DNA from: Arthrobotrys musiformis
Taxonomy: Eukaryota; Ascomycota; Orbiliomycetes; Orbiliales; Orbiliaceae
Length of the DNA: 64,000 nt
Reading direction: 5' to 3'
NCBI GenBank assembly: GCA_036971715.1
Contig: JAVHJL010000004.1
Span: 1,364,001 to 1,428,000, forward strand
The position numbers and the translations under genes were made by a program. Positions 1-12,673 of this stretch are shown here, piece after piece (the first letter of the stretch is position 1; the number at the start of each line of letters is the position of its first letter). The notes below the pieces were generated by a model that ran no database searches, was not told the origin of the DNA, and saw only the letters and a list, made by a program, of their open reading frames with translations.

Positions 1-684
1 AAGTCTCAACAATCTTTAGAATCATTGGAGTTGCCAGAGGAATCGGTTCCTGAACCACCTGAAGTTCCGCAACCTCCAAAAGCCTCAAAGGCCAGAAAGA
101 CCACGAAGGTTACAGTAACTACAAAGGTCCCAGAGGTTCCATCGCCCCCAAAGGCTCCGGATGCTCCAGCACCTCCAAAGGCCCCAAAACTTAAAATAAC
201 TACAAAGGCCTTAAAGCTTGCGAAAACTACAGAGGCCACAGAGGCTCCGGCACCTCCAAAGTCCTCAGAGGCTCCAGCACCCCCAACCGCTCCAGAGGCT
301 CCAGAGGCTCCAGAACCCCCCAGGGTTCGAGATATCGAAACGATTCTATTCGAGGCCTTACAAGCCTGCCTCCCTACATTACCCGACCCACCAGCATCCG
401 CGCCACCAGCACCCGAACCAGCTCCCAGATGGGGCCTGATCTTTCCAGATCCCCCAGAGGTCACAACGGCCACAGCTAAAAAAACCACAGCTGCCAAAAA
501 AACCACAGCTAAAAAAACCACAGCTGCTAAAAAAACCACAGCCGCCACAAAACCCACAGCTAAGAAAGCCCCGAATACTTCCAAACCCAAACCATCACCC
601 CCAAAACCAGAAGACAAACCAGAAGACCCAAACGAAACAGACTCGGACGATGATCTATACCAACCCCCTCCGAAACTAAACTAA
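1..684 (+). CDS. Pro/Ala/Lys-rich low-complexity protein, 3' part only
   Basis: The reading frame is open from the first base of the window, so the start lies outside and only the last 227 codons are seen. The visible part is almost all low complexity. A Pro/Ala/Glu/Lys segment with repeated APxPPK-type units comes first. It is followed by a short, more ordinary stretch (FEALQACLPTLPDPP) and then a run of Ala-Lys-Lys-Thr-Thr repeats encoded by near-identical cacagctaaaaaaac units at about 472-560. The last residues are acidic (ETDSDDDLY). Lys/Ala/Pro/Thr repeats of this kind resemble linker-histone tails, but no globular domain is visible, so a nuclear or DNA-binding role would be inference only. 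The gene converges on the myosin gene. I do not recognise the family. Confidence 0.6.
   Translation, partial: KSQQSLESLELPEESVPEPPEVPQPPKASKARKTTKVTVTTKVPEVPSPPKAPDAPAPPKAPKLKITTKALKLAKTTEATEAPAPPKSSEAPAPPTAPEAPEAPEPPRVRDIETILFEALQACLPTLPDPPASAPPAPEPAPRWGLIFPDPPEVTTATAKKTTAAKKTTAKKTTAAKKTTAATKPTAKKAPNTSKPKPSPPKPEDKPEDPNETDSDDDLYQPPPKLN
472..560 (+). repeat. Imperfect tandem repeat coding for AKKTTA units
   Basis: Units of roughly 15-18 bases (acagctaaaaaaaccac) are repeated in frame and give K-K-T-T-A repeats. This is a slippage-prone coding minisatellite that probably varies in copy number between strains. Confidence 0.7.
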
Positions 685-1152
685 CCCTTCCAAACCCCAC
701 AACTACACTCCATGTAGCCCCTTATACCATCGATCAATTCCCATATTACTACTACCCTTTTCCCAAAACAAATTTCTCTTTCTAGAGTTTTAGCGAATAC
801 CAGCATGTCATATAACTTCTCCTTCATCCTAAATTTCATTTCCCATTGCATTTACAAAATCGTCCTCTAAGCCATGTGCATCGTAAGACCTTGCTTAACA
901 GTAAACATGAACCCCTCCAAAGCACAGCTCTGTAACGAACATCCAAGAACGTTGGTAAAAAAAAGCCAAAACCAAAAAAGACCAATACTAAACGCCAAAG
1001 CAACATGCATCCCATTCCAGAAATGCAATCCTCAAATGCATGCGCCCTCAATACAAATGCCATCCAAAAGCCACAACGAAAAACAAGTATAGGGACGCCA
1101 GCGATCCAACCTCAACATCTTCGTTAAGAAAATTAAAAAAAAGAGGAGAACC
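685..1152. other. Intergenic, convergent 3' ends
   Basis: This lies between two convergent genes and would hold both 3' UTRs. It is AT-rich with several A-runs. No convincing gene or RNA is seen. Confidence 0.6.
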
Positions 1153-4100
1153 TCACAAAAAGTTCTTAACCCCATCCCCATCCTTCGAGAAAATCCTCCT
1201 CTTAGCCGCAAACCCAGCAGCTCCACTTCCAACCGCACCACCACCACCTCCACCAACAGCACCGCCAGTAATCTCCGGCTTCTCCCCAACGGTCTGCAAA
1301 GTATTGCTCCTCGTCATACTAACCCCGCCGTGAACACCGGATCCGCCCGCCCCACCAATCCTACTATTCAAACTCTTCAGCCCTTCCAACTCCCTCTCGA
1401 TCCTCAAACTCTTCTCCTTCTCTTCTCTCAACTCCCTCTCCGCTCTGCGGGCAGTAAGTTGGTTCTGACTATCAGACCCCTGTAGTTCCTCAATGGTCTT
1501 CAACAGCCTCTCAACCTTATCCTTGTTCCGTTGCATATCCTCCTGCAACTGCGTATTCGCCTTCTCCTTCCTCTCGATCTGTAACTGAAGATCTCGAACC
1601 GTCCTGTCAACATTCTTCGTCGATCGTTCAATCTTGCTTCTTTGTCTCTCATTCTCCTCGATTTGATTCTCGAGCTGTAATCGTAAACATTAGCCTCATA
1701 ATCCAATAACATAAATATTAAGAAGAATAAAAACCATACCTCTTGAATCCGGCTATGTAGCATCTTAACATCCTTAGACCCAGTAGTATAACTCTTGGTC
1801 TCCATATCCATAACCTTAAGCTGAAGATCCCTAACAGACCTCTCAAGCAACGACTTCTCTTTATGCAAATCCGCATTCGAATCCCTCTGCTGCGCAAGAT
1901 CCCGTTGTAACTCAGACGCAAGAGCCTCAGACCTCCTCATCTTGTCAACAGCGGCAGCAGCAACATCCTCCTGTTGCGCAAGTGAAGTCTTCAGATCCAA
2001 AATCTCACGGTCCATACCGGCAGCAACTCTAACCGACGATGAGTCGCCATTAGCGAGCTCCTCAAGACGGCGAGATGCATCCGAAAGTCGTTGTTCGATG
2101 GCCTTCTTGTCCTTCTGTAATTGATCACGTTCCATATGTGCCGCCTCAACGGACTCCCTGAGGGTTCTGTTCTGGCTGAGAAGCGAAACCATACGAGCTT
2201 GGACTTCATTGTGTGCCGAAATAGCTTGCTCATGAGAAGTAGTCATGTCCGCAAGTTTCACCTCAAGTCGAGCACGCTCCTTCGTAGCAGTATTGCTATT
2301 CAAAAGCTCGTCCTCCCACTTAACGCGCAGCTCATCAACTTCCTCACGTAGTCGCCTAAACATATCGTTAGTCCCATACCGTAACCACTTGTAAAAATGC
2401 AGGGGGCGTAAACATACTGAGTCTCGCTCCTGGCGGAAACCAAGGCCTCACGCTCGGCCTCAACGTCCTTCAAATATTGCGCGGCCTCAGTCTGGAACTT
2501 CTTCCTCATCTGCTCAATTGATCCCTCCTTATCCTCGAGCTCAATCTCCCGTCTATTTCTATAGTCTTCAATCTCATGCTGAAGCCTCTTCTTGACCTGA
2601 AGTATATCCGCCAAATCCGCTTGAAGGTCCTCGATCTACAAAATAATTAGTCCCGTAGCCCCTAAAAAATATAAATTTGCTGTAAAAACATACCTTCTCC
2701 ACATATCGCTGGTTCTCCCTCTGCATATCTTCAAACATCGCCTCAGTCTGCTGCCTCTCCGCAACAACAGTAGCACAAGTATCCTCCGCCTCTCTGGCCT
2801 GCGTCTTCGCAAACGCAGCCGCTCTGGTCGCCTGCATAACCGCAATCTCCGCCTGCTCAAGCTTACTATAATACTCCTCAGCCCGAGCCTTATACAAAGC
2901 AGCGCTGGAGGACATATCGTGATTCCTCGCCGCCTCGGCATCCAAACGAATCTGCAAGTCCGCATTCTCCGAAAGCAGTCCGCTGCGCTCGAATTGCTCC
3001 TGCTCACGCTGCGCCATAAGATCCTCAAGTTCACCACGGACGTCCCGAAGTTCGACCTCCAAAGACATCTTAGATCCCTTAGACTTCTCGTTCGCCTTCT
3101 TGGCATCAGCAAGATCCGATCTTGTCGCATTATAGTACTCTAAAAGTGACTTGCGTGACTTCTCCTGCGCGCAGATGAGATCAAACAGCTCCTGGTGGGA
3201 CTTGTTCTGCAAATCCATCGCCGTGAGCTCACCGGACCTCATGGCCGACTCGAGGGCCGACAGCTTCTCCGTCTCTTGGTCTAGTTGCTGGTGAAGACGA
3301 TTATTCTCTCTCTCCAACCGCTGAAGAATCCTATTCGAGCCATCGGCGTTCCCACTCTGCGGCGGCTCCTGAATATTCAACTGAGATCTCAGATGTCGAT
3401 TCTCTATCTCCGCCATTTGCAATTTATTCTGCGCCTCCTCCAAATCGGTCGCCAAATCCATCTTCGCTTGGAACGTAATAGTATCCACCGTCCGATCTGT
3501 CTTCCCAGAATCGAAAACCGTAGAATCAAGCTGCTGGCCCACACGCTTAGTAGGCGTGCGTGGCGAGCCATGCCCGGCAGGATTAAATATTTGTCGCTTA
3601 GTAGGCGTTCCAAACGTCTTCGTAGGAGAGCCAAACGGAGGCAGATTCTCATTCATCCCCTCCATAAGCGTAGCACGAGAAACGGAATGACGGTTCTCCA
3701 TATCCATAATCTCATCTTGGTGTCGTCTCCTCATCTCCGCAAGTTGAGACTCGGCACGATTCCTCCGCTCTTCCGCAACTCTCAACTTCTGCTTGATCTC
3801 ATCAAACGTCTGCGCCATATCAGTCGTCGTACCGGACCGCTTCCTCGACCTTTCCGGCATCTTGACAGGCGTAGCATCGTCATCAGGTTCAACCACTCTC
3901 TGCAACTCCAGCAAATATCGATGGCAATCCTCAAGCTCCGCATTCGCAGTATCCAAAGAACCTTGTAACTTGCGATTATTCGCATGAGCTTGCGCCGTAA
4001 GTTGTTTCTCAGAGTCCAAATTACGGTTCGCTTCCGAAAGCTGCGTCTGAAGGCCACTAACCGTCTTCTCCGTAGCTCTCGTATTCTTATGCTCCCTCGT

Positions 4101-7100
4101 AACTTCGTGGTTGAGATCCTCAAGATCAAGCGCAAGCTTCTCCTTCTGCTTCTCCAAGGACATAATCTTAAGTTGAGCCTCACTCAACTGCCCGTGAAGT
4201 TTCTTTTCTTCCTCGAGAGCTTTTGCCCTATCTGCAGTCAATTGCACAATCTTGTCGCGATACTGTTCGCCGGCTTTCGAGGTTGACTTTGCAAGTTCGA
4301 GGTTCTTCTGTTGGATCTTATTCTGGAGGGCGCGGTTGTCGTGCTCCGAAGACAAAAGACGGGCTTTGAGCGTACTCATCTCTTGATCCAGTCTCTTCTT
4401 CGCCTGCTCGTTCGCTCTCTTCGAGGCTTCGCTATCTTCAATATCCTTGGTCAACCTTCGAATCTCAAGATTGAGATTGTCCCGATCGGCCTCGGCTTGA
4501 GCAAGCGCCTTGTCCTTCTGGTCGATTTCCTTTCTAAGTGAATTCCGAAGCTCTTCGGCCTGTCGAGAAAGCTGGCGTTCGTTGGCAGCCTCCGCTTGTG
4601 CCCTGGTGGACTCATTGTTCTCAACCCGTTGTCGTAGACGTTGGAGGTCAAGTTGGATATCCCGCTTCTCTCTCTCAGCTTGCGATCTAGCTTCAAGGGC
4701 CTTTCGCAGCGTATCTTGTTGCCCATACAACTCCTTCTCAATCGTAACTTTGGCAATCGAAAGCGAATCATAGTCCCTCCTCATGGTAGCAAGTTGAGTC
4801 TCACTTTCCGCAAGAATATCAGCCCGAGACTTCCTTTCAGCGTCCAACTCCCCTTGAACACCTTCAAGCTGGATCTTGAGCGCCTTAATTTGTTCATCAA
4901 GAAGCCTCCTCCCTTGCCCAAGTTTCGCATCCTCCGATATTTTACTCTCCAAAAGCTTACGAGCCTCGTTCGCATCTCGCTCGCACTGGGCCTTCAACAT
5001 CTGCGCATTCTCCGCAGCCGACTCAGCGGCACGAAGCTTCCTCTGCAACTCCTCCTGCTTCGAAACGAGTAGGTGTCGTTCATCCTCGAACGTCTTGCGA
5101 TCGATTTGCTGCTTTTTAAGATCCGCAAGCGCCAAAGACAATTCACTCTCTTTCCTCCGAATCAATCCTTCAAAGTCAGCAGAAGTCTTCGAAAGGTCCT
5201 GCAGCTGCTGTCGAGCATTGTTCGCTTCGGAGCGAAGTTCCTGATTTTGCTTCCGAGTCGTCTCAAGGCTCTTAGTCTATCGGATTGTTAGTAATCGCCA
5301 CATTCACTACCGGTCAAATATCAACTTACGGCCGCATTGTACTTCTCCTCCAGATCCTTATCAGACTTGAGCAGCAACTGCTCAAACTCCTGAACCTTCC
5401 GCTCCTTAAGGGAAAGGTGGCTCTTAAGAAGATGAATCTCTTTCGACAACTTGCTCTCATTGCTGCTGACATTATCCAATTGATCCGTGGCACTCCGAAG
5501 CTTAGCTTCATTCTCCTCGAGCTTAGCTACCAAGCTCCTCTTTTCCTCCTCTAAAGATCCAATAAGCGTGACAGCCTGCTCAAGTTCCTTCCGCCTGATA
5601 TCAAGCTGATCAGAAACCTTCTTCTTCGCGGCAATCAACTCATCAAGCTGGTCCTCCAACTGCTCTTGATCCTCCAAAGCCCCTTTAAGCTTCTCGGAAA
5701 GGTCAGCCTCACGCTGCTGCAGCCGCTGGAAAATTTCATCTTTATCGAGAGCGAGCGCACGTTCAGCCTCAAGGGTTTGCTGAACCCTCGAAAGCTCAGT
5801 CTCCGTCCTCCTCTTCTCATCTTCGACTTTAGCCCGATCTTCAGCCTGTTGCGTCATCTGCGCCTGCATATGCTGGATCATCTCATCTTTCTTCTTAACC
5901 TCCCGGCTAGTAACCGTATTCCCAAGCAACGGCTTCGTTTTTACGAGTAACTTCCACCAAGGGTTCTGGCTAAGCTCGAGGTACACCTTGAGATTTTGAT
6001 GAATGATCCTCGTAGCTTCAGCACGATACAGCTTCTTGTGCGCAATCTTTCGTTGGATATACCCACGCGCAATACTTTGGAACCGGGTGATTATACTGCG
6101 AACCAAAGCATCGCGCTGCTCTTCAAGCTCTGCAAGAACACCAGCACGGAAAAAGACCTTGCTAAGACCGATTCTATACTGATAGTCGTCAAGATTGAGC
6201 TGCTCGAGCATAGATCGGGCAATCTGTTGCCCCTCCAAATAACCCTTGGGAAGGCCAGGCGTGAGAACTTCATAACGTTGACGGAACTCGTTGAACGGCA
6301 GTCGATTGGGGAAACCAGTTCTCGCAATTCTAATACCTTCCAACACACCATTGCATCGAAGCTGGTCCAGAACCAGCTGGGTGACCAACCTCTTCGGCTT
6401 CTTCTGGTGATTGGGAATGATACAACGAACGAAATGGGGGTGGGTCGCATGAAGCTGAGCCATAAGGCTAGAAAGCTGCTCCTTGTGACGTTGAGCAACA
6501 GTTCGGAACAGCCCCTTCTTGACACGGGACCTCGATGTGAGCGAGTGTTCCGCATCTTCAGCACAATCAGCGAAAAGCTGGGCCACGCTAGGGTGGGTAG
6601 AGTTGGCGAGTAGACGGGTAACATTGTCATTGAGGGGGTCCTTGTTCTTCTCCAGCCAACCTTGAGTATCGTACTCAACTTCGGCCGCATAATGCGTAAG
6701 AACGAAACCCTGGCTCAACATCGAGCTGCGGTACTTGTTAGACTTCTTATCCCATAAGGAGTGGAGTTTCTCGGTGAAAGTCTTGTCCGTTGTCTTGGGC
6801 ATGACACAGTCCTCGTCCAAGCAAGAGAAGATACCAATAGGATTGGAAAGTTCGATCAAATCGATCGTAGGCTGAAGATCGTGCCCAAAATCAATGAATT
6901 TCCACTCAATCCGTTCCCGGGCGTACTCCTCCTGCTCGAGCACGAACATGTGGTGATTGAAGAACTGTTGCAACTTTTCGTTGGTGTAATTGATGCAAAG
7001 CTGCTCAAAGGAGTTGGACTCGAAGATTTCGAAACCAGCGATATCAAGAACACCAATGAACCCCGACTCCTCTCCTCTACGCTCGAGGGACTGGTTAATC

Positions 7101-8832
7101 CTCGATACCAAGCTGCCGAAAGCACGTTCGTAGATACCCTTGCTAAGAGCATCAACGGACTGCTTAACCTGATCCGCATTACGGTTTTGGTTGACCCACT
7201 CCTTGCCAGCTTTAACTCTGGGGTTCAGAAGCCCTTTGGTAAAAGCATCCGGCGGAATACCAAGAACATTACAGATGAGGTCGACCTGGCGCTTGTCTGG
7301 AAGTCTCGCGCCATCCGCATTACCCATAACAGAAAGATTTCCGAGGTGAAGGACCGCAGCGATATTTCTGAAATAGGCGAGCTGCTCATCCTTCGAGAAT
7401 CCCATGACCTGGAAAGCCCGAAGCAAACCGTCGAATTCATCTTTATCGTTAACACCAACGATATGCTTATTTGCACTCTTGGTATATCCATAGTCGTCGA
7501 CGTCGCCAGTGAGCATCAACTGGTCACGGAGTTCCCGAGTTGCACCTCTAAGCAACTGGTAGAAGACGTGGTAGTTTCGCTCGCCACCGCTCTGCTTTAC
7601 AACTCTGGATTTCTCAAGCAAATACCAATCAATGTAGGCACCAGCAATCTGACCTTTCCCAGTGAACTCGATTCTTATAAACTTGCCAAATCTGGACGAA
7701 TTGTTATTTCGTACAGTTTGGGCGTTTCCAAAGGCTTCGAGGACAGGGTTGGCCTGTAGGATTTGCTGTTCGAGGGTTCCGAACTGCCTGGAGGAGTTGT
7801 TCCCGGCAGCCACGGAGGCGAGGTATTGGATAACTTTTTTTGTATTCTCGGTCTTTCCGGCACCGGATTCACCACTGTCATCCGTTAGCTACTATCCGAA
7901 AGTATTTTCTAAGAGAGTGACATACGTGACCAAAATGCTCTGATTCTCCCTCTCGTCGAGCAAATTGCGGAAAGCAGCATCAGAGATCGCGAAGATATGT
8001 GGCTGGGTCTCATCCCGAGACCTATCCCTGTACATTTCAATGTATTCATTGGTATATATCGGCAACGGGCAGTAAGGATTGACCGTCACCAAGAACAGCC
8101 CGGAGTATGTCTATCAAAAATTTAACCACATATTCTAAATATCATTCCCAGCGGAGACAAACTTACGTAGATAAGGTCCGACTGATATCTCATATGCAGA
8201 TTATGAACCACAGACGCTTCATTCAAATGCGTCAACTCAGCCATATCCGCCGCCTTATCAAACTTGGCGGGATTGACTTTATCCACCTGATCAGCGGGGA
8301 CATTTCGCTGGCTGCCATCGTCGCAGATGACAAGAAGGACATTATCCTCCTCGCTTTCGACGTAACCTTTGACAAATGCCTGTTCGGGGTCCTTAACCCA
8401 AACCCAACGTTTGCCAGAAAAGTCCGTGCCTTCGAGGCTGTGAGAGGTGATTTTAGGAGAGGTGGGATCGTTCCTTTTGATAAAGCTCGGGGCGAATGTA
8501 GTGTTCGATTTAGTGGCGCTGGAGGTGGTAGCAGTTGTGGTGGGGTTGTTTACTGGAGTGGGGGTATGCGAGACGACGCTGCTAGCTCCAGACATGTTCC
8601 TATTATGGGCCCGTCCGAAGATCGAGGATGCTCCGAAGGGGGTAGAGGAGCCGCCGCCGAATGGTGTCGAGTTGCTGCTGCCACCGAATGGTGTGGTGTT
8701 CCTCGCAGTATTTGTGACATTGTTCTGAGGAGAGTTCAGTGGGGAAGATTGATTATTATTATTATTATTCTGTCGAGGGGTGAAAGGTCTCTGAGAGGCG
8801 CCAAAGCGCGGAGGGGTATTGAAGCCAGCCAT
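1153..8832 (-). CDS. myo2: Class II myosin heavy chain (cytokinesis)
   Basis: Seven exons on the minus strand (8832-8167, 8110-7926, 7874-5330, 5276-2694, 2635-2418, 2355-1740, 1674-1153) join in frame to 2444 codons, the usual size of filamentous-fungal myosin II (MyoB/Myo2). In order: a Ser/Asn/Gly-rich N-terminus (about 130 aa), an SH3-like fold (WVWVKDPEQAFVKG), and a motor domain with the P-loop GESGAGKT. The P-loop codons are split by intron 2. The motor also has TYSGLFLVTVNPY, VLDIAGFEIF and LEGIRIARTGFPNR. A single IQ region follows (SIITRFQSIARGYIQRKI, near residue 880), then about 1450 residues of coiled coil, and a Gly-rich basic tail. The family drives contraction of the actomyosin ring at septation. 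The coiled coil is broken by a Pro-rich hinge near residue 1680 with clustered S/T-P-x-K sites. The gene shares an upstream region with ferrochelatase. Confidence 0.97.
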
Positions 8833-9761
8833 GTTGATTCGAGGAATCTCAAGGCATCTGTATGGTAATAATAGGTGGATTTGCTACCCGAAGAGACGAA
8901 CAGATATCGCTAAAGCTATCGTCTGGCAGATATCATTCAATGATCCAAAGACCAAAACAACAATAGCAAAAGCGGCGCACTGGTGATTGTCCAGGCAATA
9001 GTCAGCATCATGTCGTATGCATATACGAAGTATGGACCTCGAGTCGCAAGAATGCGCCGGATTGGGAGGAGACTTACAGTGGCAGCGGGTAAGAGTGCTG
9101 AAGCTGCAGGGATACTGTACAGTATCACAAGACTCAGAAAGGATAATATCGAGGTGGTGGTAAGGAATATGATGATGATAGAAAGGGTAAATATGGTGGA
9201 GTATTTACTGAATGGAGGTTTATCGATTAATATCGGCAGGGCGCACAGCGACTGACTGATAAGCAAGCTGCTATGCACCGTCCTGCACTAGTCAACTCGA
9301 GCAACCGGGAACCGCCCGGGTTGTTGAGGCGCTGTTTGTTGTCCGCGTTGGTCGTCACGATGTTGACACAGCAACCTCGTGGGTCACAACACATTTGCAT
9401 TGGCCGGTGCCTGATTGGTCCGTGCTCGTGTGTTATCCCCGATCGTGACATCAGATCTGGGGCTTATGTCCGACCGTAAATTGTCTGTCGCATATTAAAT
9501 TCAGGTAACACACACGTGAAGGTTCTCCACAACCTCAACTTCAACTTCATCCTCGTCGATATCGTACGCCAGCATTATATCCCCGGCATCTCCACCATCC
9601 CGCAGCTTCAATCCTCCCTGGACCGATTGTAGCACATCAATTGGCCCTTTTCTTCGGTCGCTGGTTCGATCGTATCCGCATTCCAACCGGTCAATCCGAC
9701 ACTGCCGGCAGCTACTTAAGCCGACCATATCCCTTCCAAACCATCACCATATCATCCCAAG
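8833..9761. other. Divergent promoter region, myosin II / ferrochelatase
   Basis: These 929 bases separate two divergent start codons and must hold both promoters. A 113-codon hydrophobic frame on the minus strand (8937-9278) has no splice context or recognisable domain and looks like chance. No clear TATA box is seen on either side. Confidence 0.6.
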
Positions 9762-11113
9762 ATGGCTTCCATATGCCCCCGATTCACATCCCAGCTGCTC
9801 CCAGCGAGTAGAAACACCCTCGCAAGATCCAATTCCCAATTCACAGCCCTCAGATCTCTAAGCACACCATACCAGTCCCGTCGATTCCTCGCAACAGCAT
9901 CACCATCCGACCCTTCCTCGAAGAATGGGACAGCAATCGTAATGCTAAACATGGGCGGCCCTTCCACCGTCGATGAAGTCGGCGACTTCCTCTCCCGTCT
10001 CTTCGTACGTTCCCATCCCATAAATCTTTAAATTCCAAAACCCCTACTGACTATATCACAAAAACAGGCAGACAAAGACCTGATCCCCCTCGGCCCCCTC
10101 CAAAACTACCTGGGACCCTTCATCTCCCGCCGCCGCACGCCCAAAATCCAAGAACAGTACGCCGCAATAGGCGGAGGCTCCCCGATCCTAAAATGGACCG
10201 AACTCCAAGCCCGCGAAGCCTGCAACCTCCTCGACAGAATCCACCCCACCACCGCCCCGCACCATCCCTACATCGCCTTCCGCTACGCAACCCCCCTCAC
10301 CGAAACCACCTTCCAAAAAATGCTAGACGACGGAATAACGAGAGCAGTAGCTTTCACCCAATACCCACAATACAGCTGCTCCACTACGGGAAGCAGTTTG
10401 AACGAACTATGGCGTCTGTCCAAAAAGTTCGATAAAGAGGAACAAATAAAATGGTCGGTTATAGATCGTTGGCCCACACATCCGGGGTTAATTGAGACCT
10501 TTGCCAGGCATATCGAGGAGCAGCTGGCTACATACCCCGAAGCCGAGAGGGAGAACGTAACTCTACTCTTCACAGCGCACTCCCTACCGATGTCTGTCGT
10601 CAACCGCGGAGATCCATACCCCGCAGAGGTGGCAGCGACAGTATGGGCCGTCATGGAAAGATTAAAATTCAAAAACCCCTACAGGTTAGTCTGGCAAAGC
10701 AAAGTCGGTCCGTCGCCGTGGTTGGGCGCAGCGACAGCAGATACAGTGGAAGAATACGTGAAGAAGGGACAAACCAACCTCCTCCTCATTCCCATCGCAT
10801 TCACCTGTAAGCCCCCCTCCCCATTTTATAACTAGTACGTCACTAATTCGTCCTAGCCGACCACATCGAAACCCTCTACGAGCTAGACCAAGAAGTCATC
10901 GCCCACACCAAGCAGCCGGGCATCAAACGGGCCGAATCGCTCAACGGCGACCCGATATTCGTCAAAGCACTGGCAGACCTCGTAAAATCCCACTTCGAGG
11001 GGTCATCGCAGAGCACGAAACAGCTGTACCTGCGGTGTCCGATGTGCACGAGCGCAAAGTGCAGAGAGCAAAAAGCGTTTTTCAAACGCCACCAATCTGC
11101 GTTCGAGGCGTAA
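9762..11113 (+). CDS. HEM15: Ferrochelatase, mitochondrial
   Basis: Three exons (9762-10004, 10068-10806, 10857-11113) give 412 aa. The enzyme inserts Fe2+ into protoporphyrin IX, the last step of haem synthesis, at the matrix face of the inner mitochondrial membrane. The N-terminus is rich in Arg/Ser with no acid, as in a mitochondrial presequence. The mature part starts near TAIVMLNMGGPS. Family hallmarks are LGPLQNYLGPFI, FRYATPLTE, FTQYPQYSCSTTGSS and LLIPIAFTSDHIETLYELD. The C-terminus carries RCPMCTSAKCREQKAFF. That C-x2-C-x4-C pattern, with the Cys of QYSCSTTG, matches the four [2Fe-2S] ligands of animal and fission-yeast ferrochelatase that budding yeast lacks. The gene converges on isovaleryl-CoA dehydrogenase with only 179 bases between stop codons. 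Confidence 0.97.
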
Positions 11114-11292
11114 TCACATTTCATATATATTCATATCATATCCTATATCCTTATCATATATCATCGAGTGCCATTTTTGTATATACACCATCAGCATATA
11201 GCGCAAAAGTATTTTCATAATATCAATAAAACATGGTATCCAAAAAGTCCTATCCTACATTCCAACCCCCCTCTACCGATCTATGTAAAAAT

Positions 11293-12673
11293 CTACCTCT
11301 GGGCGTATTCCTTATTAAACGCTCTCCCAATAACCATCCTCCTAATCTCACTAGTCCCCGCCCCGATCTCATAAAGCTTCGCATCCCTCACCAACCGTCC
11401 GGCGGGAATCTCATTAACATACCCATTCCCCCCCAAACACTGCACCGCATCCAACGCCACCTCCGTCGCCCTCTCAGCAGCATACAAGATAGCCCCAGCA
11501 CAATCCCTCGTCTCGATCGTCCCCTCATCGACCGTCCTCGCCGTAGCATAAGTATACGCCCTCGAAACCGCAAGTTTCGTATACATATCCGCCAACTTGC
11601 CCTGCATCAACTGAAACTCCCCAATCGGTGTCCCAAACTGCTTCCTCGTATGCGTATACGGCAGCACCAAATCCATCGCAGCCTGCATAATCCCAATCGG
11701 CCCGGCGGAGAGCACCAACCTCTCCAGATCCAGCCCGGACATGAGTACTTTAACCCCACCGTTCGTAGGACCCAGCTGGTTTTCTTTCGGGATGAATACG
11801 TCTTCAAAGATCAGTTCCCCGGTATTCGACCCGCGCATGCCGAATTTATCCAGTTTTCTGGCGCAGGAGAAGCCCGAGAAGGGTTTTTCGACGATGAGCG
11901 CCGTGATGCCTTTACTCCCCGCCTCCGGCGAGGTTTTGGCATAGACGACGATGTAATCCGCATCGGGGCCGTTAGTAATCCACATCTTCGTCCCGTTGAG
12001 GAGCCATCCGCCATCCACCTCCTTCGCGGTAGTCTTCATAGAAACCACATCAGAACCGGCGGAATGCTCCGACATCGCGAGAGCACCGATTTTAGTCCCC
12101 GCGATTAACTCCGGTAGGAACCTCGATTTCTGCTCGGGGGTGGCATGCAGCGATAGTTGGTTCACGCATAATTGCGAGTGGGCTGCGTAGGAGAGTCCGA
12201 TCGAGCCGGACGCGCGGGAGAGTTCTTCCAGGACGATGCAGTGGGCTTGGTACCCGAGCTCCACACCGCCGTATTCTTCCTCTGCCGTTATTCCCAATAA
12301 TCTATTTTTACCACATTAGTATATAGATGATGTAAATAGATAGGGGAGCATACCCGGCTTCACCAAGCTTAGGCCACATCTCATTCGGGAATTCATTCTC
12401 TCTATCCGTTCTGGCCGCCACCTCCTCTGGTATCTCACGTCCTATAACCAATTAACCACTGTACCAAATATCCAGGTAAAAGGATGACATACTGGCAAAC
12501 TCCTGCACTCGCTCTCTCAATTCGGCCAGATCCTCCGTCGTCGGCATCTTGAAGTTGGGCGTATGCTTCGTCGACGCATATCGAGCTGCAGGCAGGACGA
12601 CCCTGGCGGATGGAACGGCCGACGCCCGCTGCAGCGAGCGAAAGACGGGACGAACGATGCGGGCCGACTTCAT
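11293..12673 (-). CDS. ivdA: Isovaleryl-CoA dehydrogenase, mitochondrial
   Basis: Three exons (12673-12493, 12441-12354, 12301-11293) give 425 aa. This FAD enzyme oxidises isovaleryl-CoA to 3-methylcrotonyl-CoA, the third step of leucine breakdown, in the mitochondrial matrix. The N-terminus (MKSARIVRPVFRSLQRAS) is a typical presequence. What separates it from other acyl-CoA dehydrogenases is the catalytic base: Glu sits in SGLDLERLVLSAGP (about residue 280), while the position used as base in medium-chain enzymes is non-acidic here (YEIGAGTSEIRR). Both features are diagnostic of isovaleryl-CoA dehydrogenase. MSEHSAGSD and the CLGGNGYV block are also present. It is divergent from the gene for the next enzyme of the pathway. 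Confidence 0.96.

Noticed and set aside
5996..7759. Plus-strand frames up to 332 codons inside the myosin motor region
   Set aside because: They are complements of highly conserved motor exons and have no independent features.
8937..9278. 113-codon hydrophobic minus frame, a possible membrane protein
   Set aside because: The hydrophobicity comes from complemented gat/gaa-rich DNA. There is no ATG context or homolog-like pattern, and it sits in a divergent promoter.
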